A stretch of 64,000 nt of DNA from Lentzea albidocapillata subsp. violacea. GTDB taxonomy: Bacteria; Actinomycetota; Actinomycetes; Mycobacteriales; Pseudonocardiaceae. The stretch spans positions 62,001 through 126,000 of the forward strand of contig NZ_FNET01000021.1 in assembly GCF_900100275.1 (NCBI RefSeq), read 5' to 3'. The translations under genes and the position numbers were made by a program. The notes under the pieces were generated by a model that saw nothing but the letters and a program-made list of their open reading frames with translations, had not been told where the DNA came from and did no database searches. This document shows positions 28,188 to 36,700 of this stretch, one piece after another. Numbering within the stretch: the stretch's first letter is position 1; each line of letters opens with the position of its first letter.

Positions 28188-29453
28188 CTACCGGAGCTGC
28201 GCCGTGAGCTCGGCCATCGCGGGCGTCGCCGCCCACGGCCCGAGCCTGGCCAGCTCGTTCACGATGAGCTGCGAGCCCGTCACACGGGCCAGGTCCAGCG
28301 CGACGAACCCCAGCTCGACGGCCCGTTCCACATCACCGGCGGCGGCGTGCGCGTAGGCGAGGGTGGCCGTGTGCACGCCCTGCTCCCACTGGCACGCGCT
28401 GCCCCACCGCGGCATGAGCTGCGTGTAGACGTCGATGGCGCGACGATGGTCGGCGAGGTCGACGAGACTCGCGGCGCGTTGCAGCTCGACGTGCAGGTCG
28501 GTGAAGCAGTAGCCGATCGAGTACTCGTCGGACTGCGGCGGAGGCACCTCCAGCACCAATGCCTGCGCGAGGTCGAACCGCGCCATGCACGCGTCCTGGC
28601 CCGCCCGTGCGAGACCGCGCGCCTCCTGCCGCAACGCCATCGCGCGCACGACCGGGCTCGCACCGGTCTCGCGTTGTGCGGCGCGCGCCAGGCCGATGAC
28701 GCGGTCGTCGTCGCCGTCCGCCTCCGCGAGCTGGCTCAGCCGCACGTAGCAGTACGCGACGACGTCCCTGTCGTCCGCGGCCTGCCCCTGCTCCAACGCC
28801 CGTGACGTCCACGCGGACGCGTTGCGCAGGTCCCCGACCTCCTCGTGCAGCCAGCCGAAGAACTCCGCGTACATCGCGCCCGTGCCGAGCAACCGCCGAC
28901 GGACTTCGCCACGCGCGTTGCGGCGCAACGCGTCGATGACGTCGTACATGCTGCGAACGGCGGGCATGAGGGCGCCGGTCGCGCGCCAGTTGTGCGCGTC
29001 GTTGATGATCCGGCGCAGCACGAGCAACTGGCTCACCGCGTCGTCGTCGTTGTCCGCGTTGAAGACGGCGGAGGCGCACAACGCCATGAGCGCCTTGCCC
29101 TCCATGCCGACCACAACGTCGCCCGACCGCATCGGCACCGTGCGGTCGGTCAGTCCGAGCAGGTGGGAGGGAACGCCGAGCAGCCGTTGCAACGTGCGCA
29201 GGACGCGCAGGTCGTAGGCGATGTTGCTGCCGGACTCCAGCCGTGAGATCGCCGACTGGGAGAACCCGGCCAGCGCGCCCAGCTCGTCCTGGCGCAGACC
29301 GTGGGCCCTGCGCGCGATCGCGATCACGGCGCCGGGCGACTCCGCGGCGACCGCGTCCCGCACGGCCCTCGACTCCCAGGTGGACGGCGGCAGCATCGGC
29401 AGCGGACCGTCCGGGACGACGACGGCGTGCACAGCAGGGTCGCTCAACCTCAT
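28188..29453 (-). CDS. XRE-family regulator with TPR-like C-terminus
   Basis: 421 residues from ATG 29453. Helix-turn-helix near residues 45-75 (RAHGLRQDELGALAGFSQSAISRLESG). The remaining 300 residues are helical repeats (HEEVGDLRNASAWTSRALEQ; CFTDLHVELQRAASLVDLADHR) of the kind found in Streptomyces long XRE regulators that sense a peptide or metabolite. Transcribed from the interval shared with the EI24 gene; 62 bp separate it from the small Cys gene downstream, which may be its target or partner. Confidence 0.88.
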   Translation of the reverse strand: MRLSDPAVHAVVVPDGPLPMLPPSTWESRAVRDAVAAESPGAVIAIARRAHGLRQDELGALAGFSQSAISRLESGSNIAYDLRVLRTLQRLLGVPSHLLGLTDRTVPMRSGDVVVGMEGKALMALCASAVFNADNDDDAVSQLLVLRRIINDAHNWRATGALMPAVRSMYDVIDALRRNARGEVRRRLLGTGAMYAEFFGWLHEEVGDLRNASAWTSRALEQGQAADDRDVVAYCYVRLSQLAEADGDDDRVIGLARAAQRETGASPVVRAMALRQEARGLARAGQDACMARFDLAQALVLEVPPPQSDEYSIGYCFTDLHVELQRAASLVDLADHRRAIDVYTQLMPRWGSACQWEQGVHTATLAYAHAAAGDVERAVELGFVALDLARVTGSQLIVNELARLGPWAATPAMAELTAQLR

Positions 29454-29533
29454 CGCCTCCCACGCTCGGGGCCGCCATCATGCCGTTCGCGGCGAAAACG
29501 CTCCACCTCGTCTCGACAGGGGACGAAACCGAC

Positions 29534-29539
29534 TATCCT
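29534..29539 (+). promoter_or_regulatory. -10 element of a leaderless promoter for the EI24-like gene
   Basis: TATCCT at 29534-29539, 6 bp before the GTG at 29546, with a weak CTCGAC -35 near 29513. It supports GTG 29546 rather than ATG 29480 as the start of the following gene. Confidence 0.45.
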
Positions 29540-29545
29540 GCGCGC

Positions 29546-30301
29546 GTGATCAAGGACTTCGGTGCCGGTGTCGGTCTGCTGCTGCGTGGGTTCCGCCTGG
29601 TGTTCAGCTCACCCAAGCGGGTGCTGGTCGGCGCGTTGCCCGCGGTCATCACGACGGTGCTGATGATCACCGGCTGGGTGTTCCTGCTCACGAACATCGA
29701 CGCGATCGCCGGGTGGCTGACGGGCTTCGCGGACTCGTGGAGCGACACCTGGAAGAACGTCGCCGAGGTCGCCGTCGGAATTTCGGTGATCGCGGCCGGG
29801 CTGGGCCTGAGCGTGCTGCTGTTCACCGCGATCACGATCATGATCGGCGGCCCGTTCTACGAGTACATCTCCGAAGAGGTCGAGGACGAGCTCGGCGGTG
29901 TGCCGGAGGCGGAGCAGATCGGCTGGTGGCGCGGGTTCCTCGTGGGGCTGCGCAGCACGCTGCTGCTCGTCGGCACGTCGATCCTGTTCGCGATCCCGCT
30001 GTTCCTCTGCGGGTTCATCCCCATCGTCGGGCAGACGGTCGTGCCGGTGCTGGCCGTGTGCATCAACGGCTATCTGCTCGGCATCGAACTCACCGGCATC
30101 CCGTTCACCCGCCGCGGCCGGTCGTTCAAGCAGCGCAGGCAGATCCTCGCGACGCGGCGCGGGCTGGTGCTCGGGCTCGCCGTGCCCACCTACCTGCTGT
30201 GCCTGGTCCCGCTCGCCGCGCTGGTCGTGATCCCGGCGGCGATGGCAGGCGGCACGGTGTTGTCGCACCGCCTGCTCAACGGGGACCGCGCTACCGCGTG
30301 A
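29546..30301 (+). CDS. EI24/CysZ-like membrane protein
   Basis: 251 residues from GTG 29546 (IKDFGAGVGLLLRGFRLVF). Four to six membrane helices and the family motif GGPFYEYISEEVEDELGG near residue 105. EI24/CysZ proteins are sulfate or small-solute permeases or etoposide-induced homologues; the specificity is not readable. An upstream ATG at 29480 would add 22 residues with no family resemblance. Ends 11 bp inside the convergent beta-propeller gene. Confidence 0.85.
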   Translation: MIKDFGAGVGLLLRGFRLVFSSPKRVLVGALPAVITTVLMITGWVFLLTNIDAIAGWLTGFADSWSDTWKNVAEVAVGISVIAAGLGLSVLLFTAITIMIGGPFYEYISEEVEDELGGVPEAEQIGWWRGFLVGLRSTLLLVGTSILFAIPLFLCGFIPIVGQTVVPVLAVCINGYLLGIELTGIPFTRRGRSFKQRRQILATRRGLVLGLAVPTYLLCLVPLAALVVIPAAMAGGTVLSHRLLNGDRATA

Positions 30302-32252
30302 ACGGCAGCCAGGCCTGCTGGGCCAGGCCGTTGCGCGCGTTGACCTGCACGCCCGCGCTGGAGATCGACCACAGCTGGTCGCCGATCACGATCGTGCGCC
30401 GCTGCCCGCCGCCGTAGTCCTGACTGGACGGTTCGACGATCTTGCCGGCGTCGCGCAACTGGTTGCCGTCGACGCGCAGCACCAGCGAGGAGACCTCGTA
30501 GTGCGCCTTGTACGACGCCACGGGGATCACCAGCGTGCCGTCCTGCGGCCAGAAGAGGAACGCGTGCGGGTCGAACTGGGCCTCGGAGCTCGTGTCCGGC
30601 AGGTGGTACTGCGCGATCCGTTGCGGTGACGCGGGATTGGCCACGTCGAACAACGACACCTGGGTGCCCGTCGTCCGGCCCTGGTCGGTCGCCTCCTGGC
30701 CGACGCCGATGAGCTTCCCGTCACCCGCCGGGTGCAGGTAGGCGGAGAACCCGTTGATCTTCAGCTCGCCCGTCACCCTGGGCTGCCTGGGGTCGCTCAG
30801 GTCGAGTGTGTAGAGCGGGTCGGTCTGGCGGAACGTGACGACGTAGCCCATCCTGCCGATGAACCGCACGCTGTAGATCCGCTCGCCCTTGCCCAGTCCG
30901 CCGGCCTGGCCGAGCTTCGTGAGCTGGTTGCCGTCGCGGCGCAACGTCGTGACGAAGCTCTCCGACTGCGGTGGCGCGGGTTGCCGCTGCGGCAGCAGTT
31001 CCGCCGGCATCCGCCAGCAGCAACGGGTTTCGGTGCCCGTGGTGGTGGCGACGCGCAGCACGCCGTCATGCTCGGACAGCGAGTACTGGTTGAGCAGCGT
31101 GCCGTTGACGTCGCCGGACGCGACGTGCTTCGGCGGTCCGGGCGCGCTGATGTCGAACTGGTGGATCGCCGTCGTGATCGGGCGCTGCACCGGTGGCCTG
31201 GAGGGGAGTTCGGGCAGCAGGCGGTGGTCGTCGGCGATGTAGAGGCTGCGGTCGGTGCCGTAGACGGTGTCGCCGTCGGCCACGATCGAGACCGGCTGTC
31301 CGGTGCCCAGCTTGCCGGAGAGCTCGAACGTCAGCACGGTCAGCATCGACGTCCCCGAGTGCACCACGGGGTGGCTGACGTTCGCGCAGTCGACCAGGGT
31401 TCCGCTCGACTTGGCGCCGCTCTCGTCGAGTTCGTAGCGCGGCAGCCACGACGTGATGGGCTCGCTCTGCAGGATCTCCCTGTTGCGGCGCAACGATCCC
31501 GCCTCGTTCGTCTTCTGGTCCGGGTACACCCACGGCATGCGCGGCTGCGAGCGGACGACGACGCGGGCGGTGCCGCCGATCTGGCGGGCGTCGAGGTAGA
31601 AGCCGTCGGTCTTGAGGCTGCTGATCTCCTTGAGCCCCTTGAGGTCCACCAGAACGAGCTCGGTGCCGGACTGCGGAGCGAACGACGGGCGGCCGGGTGG
31701 CAGCGTCGGCTCCAGCATCGGCACAGGGCTTTCGGTCACCACCAACCCGCGGTCGCCGGAGACCAGTAGCTGGCTCGCACGGCGCTCACCGAGGTCGACG
31801 GTGCCGGTGACGGCCTTGCTCGCCACGTCGATCACGCGCAGCTTGCCGTCGGCGATGGAGAAGACGCGTTTCCCGTCCGTCTTCACGATGTCCGGCTCGT
31901 CGACGCCCTGCTCGTGGACGTTGGTCGTCGAGTGGCCCTGCTGCTGCGTGGGCGGCGTGGCAGTGCGCGCGTCGGGCACGCTCTTCTGCGCGACCCCCGC
32001 GCTGTTGTCCGTCGCCATGCCCTCGGCGAACGTGACGTTGCCGCCCCCGAGGCCGTACGCGCTGACGTACGGGGCCATGGCACGGCGGAGTTCGGCCACC
32101 GCGTTGTCGCACGAGTCGAACGCGACGAGACGCACCGGCCCGTGGTCCACGATCGGTGGTGGCGCGGGGATTTCGTCCCGCACCGCGGAGCTCACACACA
32201 CTCCGGCGACGGCCAGCACGGCGGCACCGGCCAACAGCTTCTTGCCGTTCAT
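30291..32252 (-). CDS. Secreted beta-propeller domain protein
   Basis: 653 residues from ATG 32252. N-terminal export signal (GKKLLAGAAVLAVAGVCVSS, possible lipid-attachment Cys at the end). The bulk is a beta-propeller of the COG4880 group: HEQGVDEPDIVKTDGKRVFS begins blade one, and repeated RVIDVASKAV, YTLDLSDPRQPRVTGELKI, VSLFDVANPASPQRIAQY mark further blades. Extracellular; likely a binding or scaffolding role. Stands alone between EI24 and FKBP genes. Confidence 0.87.
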   Translation of the reverse strand: MNGKKLLAGAAVLAVAGVCVSSAVRDEIPAPPPIVDHGPVRLVAFDSCDNAVAELRRAMAPYVSAYGLGGGNVTFAEGMATDNSAGVAQKSVPDARTATPPTQQQGHSTTNVHEQGVDEPDIVKTDGKRVFSIADGKLRVIDVASKAVTGTVDLGERRASQLLVSGDRGLVVTESPVPMLEPTLPPGRPSFAPQSGTELVLVDLKGLKEISSLKTDGFYLDARQIGGTARVVVRSQPRMPWVYPDQKTNEAGSLRRNREILQSEPITSWLPRYELDESGAKSSGTLVDCANVSHPVVHSGTSMLTVLTFELSGKLGTGQPVSIVADGDTVYGTDRSLYIADDHRLLPELPSRPPVQRPITTAIHQFDISAPGPPKHVASGDVNGTLLNQYSLSEHDGVLRVATTTGTETRCCWRMPAELLPQRQPAPPQSESFVTTLRRDGNQLTKLGQAGGLGKGERIYSVRFIGRMGYVVTFRQTDPLYTLDLSDPRQPRVTGELKINGFSAYLHPAGDGKLIGVGQEATDQGRTTGTQVSLFDVANPASPQRIAQYHLPDTSSEAQFDPHAFLFWPQDGTLVIPVASYKAHYEVSSLVLRVDGNQLRDAGKIVEPSSQDYGGGQRRTIVIGDQLWSISSAGVQVNARNGLAQQAWLPFTR

Positions 32253-32396
32253 GTCTTCAGGACGTAAGCGAGGCCGGGAAGGGTTGCCGCCCTTCCCGGC
32301 CTTTCTCCGCAGCTGCTCCGCGTAGGCCATTCGGCCGCGCGCGCCCCCGCGTGATTGGATCGACCGCGAACAACCCCGTTCCGAGAGGAAGTTGTG

Positions 32397-32771
32397 ATGG
32401 CCCCCACGAAGCCTGAGGTCGACCCGCACGACGGCCCGGCGCCCGCCGACCTGCTGATCGAGGACATCACCGTTGGCGACGGTGCGGAGGCCACGGCCGG
32501 TCAGTTCGTCTCCGTGCACTACGTCGGTGTGTCGCACTCGTCCGGTGAGCAGTTCGACGCGTCCTGGGACCGCGGCGAGGCGTTCCAGTTCCCGCTCGGT
32601 GGCGGCCGTGTCATCGCCGGCTGGGACCAGGGCGTCCAGGGCATGAAGGTCGGTGGCCGCCGCAAGCTGGTCATCCCGCCTCACCTGGGCTACGGCGACC
32701 GCGGTGCCGGTGGCGTGATCAAGCCCGGCGAGACGCTGATCTTCGTCGTCGACCTGCTGGGTGTGAACTAG
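32397..32771 (+). CDS. FKBP-type peptidyl-prolyl cis-trans isomerase
   Basis: 124 residues from ATG 32397 (GAGGAAG ribosome site). Complete FKBP fold: VSVHYVGVSHSSGEQFDASW, FQFPLGGGRVIAGWDQGVQGM, KVGGRRKLVIPPHLGYGDRG (active-site Tyr/aromatics) and TLIFVVDLL. Cytosolic proline isomerase; no signal peptide. Followed by a strong terminator. Confidence 0.95.
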   Translation: MAPTKPEVDPHDGPAPADLLIEDITVGDGAEATAGQFVSVHYVGVSHSSGEQFDASWDRGEAFQFPLGGGRVIAGWDQGVQGMKVGGRRKLVIPPHLGYGDRGAGGVIKPGETLIFVVDLLGVN

Positions 32772-32778
32772 TCGAGCG

Positions 32779-32815
32779 AGCGGCGTTCCACTGATCCGAT
32801 CAGTGGAACGCCGCT
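32779..32815 (+). terminator. Strong hairpin after the FKBP gene
   Basis: Perfect 17-bp arms (AGCGGCGTTCCACTGAT and its complement) around CCG, 8 bp after the FKBP stop. No T run of note. It isolates the FKBP gene from the toxin operon that starts at 32910. Confidence 0.8.
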
Positions 32816-32909
32816 TGGTCTGCACGGCCGATTTGGTCCCGGTGTGGAACTGGACCGGATCGGGCTGCGTCATCCTTTGAGTCCGTCGCCGCCTCAGGAG
32901 GGAACACAG

Positions 32910-33440
32910 GTGCCCGAGGACATCGCCGGGTCCGAGCAGATGCTCGCGAACTGGAACCAGAACATCCAGGAACGCGCCGCGCGCTATCAGGAGATGGCGA
33001 CGCGCGTGCAGGGGATGACGATCTCCGAGCGCTCCGCGGACGGTTCCATCGAGATCCTGGTCGGGTCCAACGGGATCCTGCAGAACCTGGTGATTCAGGA
33101 GTCCGCCTCCGGCAAGCGCATGTCCGAGGTGAGCGGCGAGATCATGAAGCTGCTGCAGCGCGCGCAGTCCCGGATTCCCGAACTGCTGCAGGAAGCCATG
33201 GCCGAGACGATCGGCACGCAGGACGAGACGGCCAACGTGTTGTTCGACGAGGCCAAGAAGAACTTCCCCGCGCCGCCCGCCGAGGAGCCGGCGCGCACGC
33301 CGTACGACCGCAACGAGATCAACTTCCGGGTCGAGGAAGACGCTCCGCCGCCGTCGCGGCCGACGCCGCCGCCTCCCCCGCGCCGCCGCCGGCCGCCGGA
33401 TGACGACGACGACTTCGGCGGGCAGTCCGTGCTCTCCTGA
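32910..33440 (+). CDS. YbaB/EbfC-like protein at the head of a type VII toxin operon
   Basis: 176 residues from GTG 32910 after CAGGAGGG. Residues about 5-105 follow the YbaB/EbfC pattern: a long helix (NWNQNIQERAARYQEMATRV), the strand SADGSIEILVGSNGILQNLVI, then SEVSGEIMKLLQRAQSR. A Pro/Arg/Asp-rich tail follows (TPPPPPRRRRPPDDDDDFG). Such tailed copies regularly precede WXG100/EspC-like genes in actinomycete type VII toxin loci and probably assist the operon rather than act as the housekeeping nucleoid protein. Confidence 0.83.
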   Translation: MPEDIAGSEQMLANWNQNIQERAARYQEMATRVQGMTISERSADGSIEILVGSNGILQNLVIQESASGKRMSEVSGEIMKLLQRAQSRIPELLQEAMAETIGTQDETANVLFDEAKKNFPAPPAEEPARTPYDRNEINFRVEEDAPPPSRPTPPPPPRRRRPPDDDDDFGGQSVLS

Positions 33441-33475
33441 TCTTCCTGTCCATTGCTCGAACTTGAGGGGGTTCG

Positions 33476-33784
33476 ATGACCGCCGGTGGTTTCAACGTCA
33501 CCTCGGACGTGCTGGAAGCGCACGCCAAGGCCTTGGAGGGCCTGCACGGGCGTTTGCAGGGGGCAGTGGACGCGGCGAACACCGTGTCGATGCCGACTGA
33601 CGCGTACGGGATCATCTGCCAGCCGTTCCGGATGCTGCTCGACCCCGTCGAACAGTGGGGCATGGACGCGCTGAAGGGCGCGGCGGAGGCCATGGACGTC
33701 ACCGCCAAGAAGGTCACCGCGACCGCCAAGCACTACCAGGAGGTCGAGGACCAGATCATCCGGACGCTGAAGGGCGGCGCCTGA
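33476..33784 (+). CDS. EspC-like type VII secretion target
   Basis: 102 residues. Two-helix EspC/DUF2580-type protein: FNVTSDVLEAHAKALEGLHG then a long second helix ending AKHYQEVEDQIIRTLKGG. Small partners of this kind are exported through ESX/type VII systems and often pair with the N-terminal domain of the adjacent toxin. ATG follows TTGAGGGGG. Its stop TGA overlaps the toxin ATG (TGATG), so the two are translationally coupled. Confidence 0.83.
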   Translation: MTAGGFNVTSDVLEAHAKALEGLHGRLQGAVDAANTVSMPTDAYGIICQPFRMLLDPVEQWGMDALKGAAEAMDVTAKKVTATAKHYQEVEDQIIRTLKGGA

Positions 33785-36700
33785 TGTCGTCGCCGAACCC
33801 CTTGGTGGCTCAGGCGCCTGCCGAGCCGTCCGGGTTCTTCAACGCAGGCACCGGTGACAACGGCTGGGCGACCGGCTTCTCCATCGCCGACTCGGCGGTG
33901 GACGCGTACAAGGGCATCTCCGAGGGCAACTGGATCGAGGGCGGCCTCGGCGTCGTCGGCCTGGTCGCCGACGCCGCCTCGATGGCGATCGACCCGTTCG
34001 GCACGCTGCTGTCGTCCGCGGCCTCGTTCCTGATGGAACACGTGCAGCCGTTGAAGGACGCGCTGGACTGGCTGGCGGGCGACCCGCCGGTGATCCAGTC
34101 GTACTCGACGACGTGGGGCAACGTCTCACAGGAGCTCGGCAAGATCGCGGGCGACTACAAGGCCGCCGTCGACGGCACCGGCGAATGGACGGGAACCGCG
34201 GCCGACGCCTACCGCAAGTCCGCGGGCGAGCAGCTGGACGCGTTGTCCGGCGCGGCTTCCGCCGCGGGCTCGGTCGGCACCGTCGTCGGCGTGATGGGTA
34301 TGGTCGTCGGCTTCGTGCGCGAGATGGTGCGCGACCTGATCGCCGACCTGGTCGCGAAGCTGATCACGTGGGTGCTGGAGGCCGTGTTCACGCTGGGCTT
34401 CGGCACGCCGGTGATCGTGGCGCAGGCCGTGACCGCGATCTCGAAGTGGGCGACGCGCATCGGCGAGCTCATCCAGAAGCTCATCAAGACCATCAAGAAG
34501 GTCTCGCCGCTGCTGGGCAAGCTGGTCGAGATCTTCACGAAGATCATGAAGGTCGTCGGCAAGCTGGTCGGCAAGGTGACCGGCCTGGACGTGATCTCCA
34601 CGAAGTCCATCAAGCCCGGTGGGTTGTTCCACAGCACCAACGCCCCGGACCTCTCGCCGTCCTCGCCTGGTTCGCCTTCTTCCTCCTCTCCCGACGGCTC
34701 GCCTTCCTCGTCCACTCCGGACAGTTCACCTTCCTCGCCTTCGTCACCGTCCTCTCCGGACAGTTCGCCCTCGTCGCCCTCCTCACCTTCGTCACCGTCG
34801 TCGCCTTCGTCACCGTCGTCGCCTTCTTCGCCGGGGTCGCCTTCTTCGCCGGGGTCGCCTTCTTCGCCCTCGTCGCCGGACGCACCTTCGCGTGCTCCGG
34901 ACAGCTCGTCGCCCTCGTCCGCGCCGTCGCCTTCGCGTACCCCCGACAGCTCCACGCCCGACGCCCCGTCGCGCACTCCCGACAACGCCTCGGCCCCGCG
35001 CACGCCCGACAGCTCTCCGGGCTCTCCCGGCTCGCCTTCCGCACCGGCGGGCCCGAGCGCCCCGCACACCTCGTCGACCCCGGACGCACCGGCCGCACCC
35101 CGCAACACGGGCCAGACCGTCCAGTCCTCGGTGGCACCGCCGGAGGCACCGCTGCGCCCGGACGCCCCGCAGGCCCCCACCCGTGCCCCGGACAGCTCCC
35201 CCTCATCGACGCCCGCCCAGGCAGGCCCGATGGGCGGCGGCGCCCCGAACGCCGGCGGCGGCAACGCACCGTCGTCTCCCTCGGCAGGAGGCCGTCCCCC
35301 GACGGGTGGCCAGGGCTGGACCGGCACCCCCGGCAGCAGCGGCGCCCCCAGCGCCCCCGCGCCGCGCTCCCCCGACATGTCGACGTCGGCGTCCCGAGCC
35401 GACGCCCCCGCACGTCCGCCGTCGATGCCGACCGCGCCGCCGGCCCCGTCGATGCCTTCCAGCCCGTCGATGCCTTCCTCGCCTTCGGGCGGAATGCCTT
35501 CGGGCGGCGCACCGTCAGGTGGCATGCCGCACGCACCTTCGGCAGGCACCCCGCACAGCCCGTCGACCGGCTCCCCGAACACGGGCCGCCCAGACGCGAC
35601 TCCCCCAAGCCGCGCCACCACACCTTCGGCAGCCGCAGCGCACGCCCCGTCGGCACCGTCCACTCCGAACATGCCGACCCACAGCCCTTCCGCGGGAACA
35701 CCACACGCGCCCTCGGCAGGCACCCCGCACGCCCCGTCGGCCCCCTCAGCCCGCACCGACACCCCGAACGCGCCGTCCTCACGCCCGGACGCACCCCAAG
35801 GACGCCCCAACGCACCACACACGGGACCGTCCGGCCCGCACGGCGGACCGTCGCGTCCCGACGCGCCCAACGCACCGCACGGCAGCACCACGCCGTCGTC
35901 ACGCACCGACGCACCGCACAGCCCGAACGCGCCGCACGGCCCCAACACCCCGCACGCGCCCAACGCACCGCACGCACCTAACGCACCGCACGGCGGGCCC
36001 AACACCCCGCACGGCGGACCGTCCCGTCCCGACGCCCCCAACCGTCCGGACGCACCGCACCGCCCCGACAGCCCGTCCCGCCCGGACGGCAGCGGCCCAG
36101 GCAACCGTCCCGACAGCGCCCGCCCTGACGGCTCACGTCCCGACGGCAACCGGCCCGACGGCACCCGTCCCGACGGCACCCGCCCTGACGGCTCACGTCC
36201 TGACGGCACCCGGCCCGACGGCTCGCGTCCGCACAGCCCGGACGGCCCCCGCCACCGCGGCACCGATACTGCCCAGGCACCGTCCCGGCCCGACACACCA
36301 CACCGGCCTGACACACCACACCGTCCCGACGCGCCCCATCGCCCCGACGCGGACGCACCACACCGCACCCCGGACAGCGACGCCCCCCACCACGGCCCGG
36401 ACGGAAACAAGCCGCACGACAACACCCCGGACAAGCCTCACGACCCGGACGCGCCGAACAGCCACGACCCCGACGCCCCGCCCGCGGACCGCCCGTCCCC
36501 GGAGGACGCGCACGCCCGCCACGCGGAAAGCACCCCGGCCGGCGTCTCCCACCACGGCGGCGACAAGGACATAGGCGACCTCCCCCACAAGGTCCCCAAC
36601 GACCCGCGCTACTTCACCGCCGACGTCCACATCACCCCGGACGGCAAGGCACGCATCGGCGGCCACGACTACACCCCCGCCGAGTACGCCGACATGCTCC

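Noticed and set aside
34660..34920. Possible CRISPR array (regular short repeats)
   Set aside because: Units are codon-level SSP/SPS repeats in frame with the toxin, with no spacers of constant length and no cas genes.
34209..36434. 741-codon antisense frame of Gly/Ser/Cys repeats in the toxin
   Set aside because: It arises from the repeat array read backwards; silk-like composition is the complement of Pro/Ser codons.
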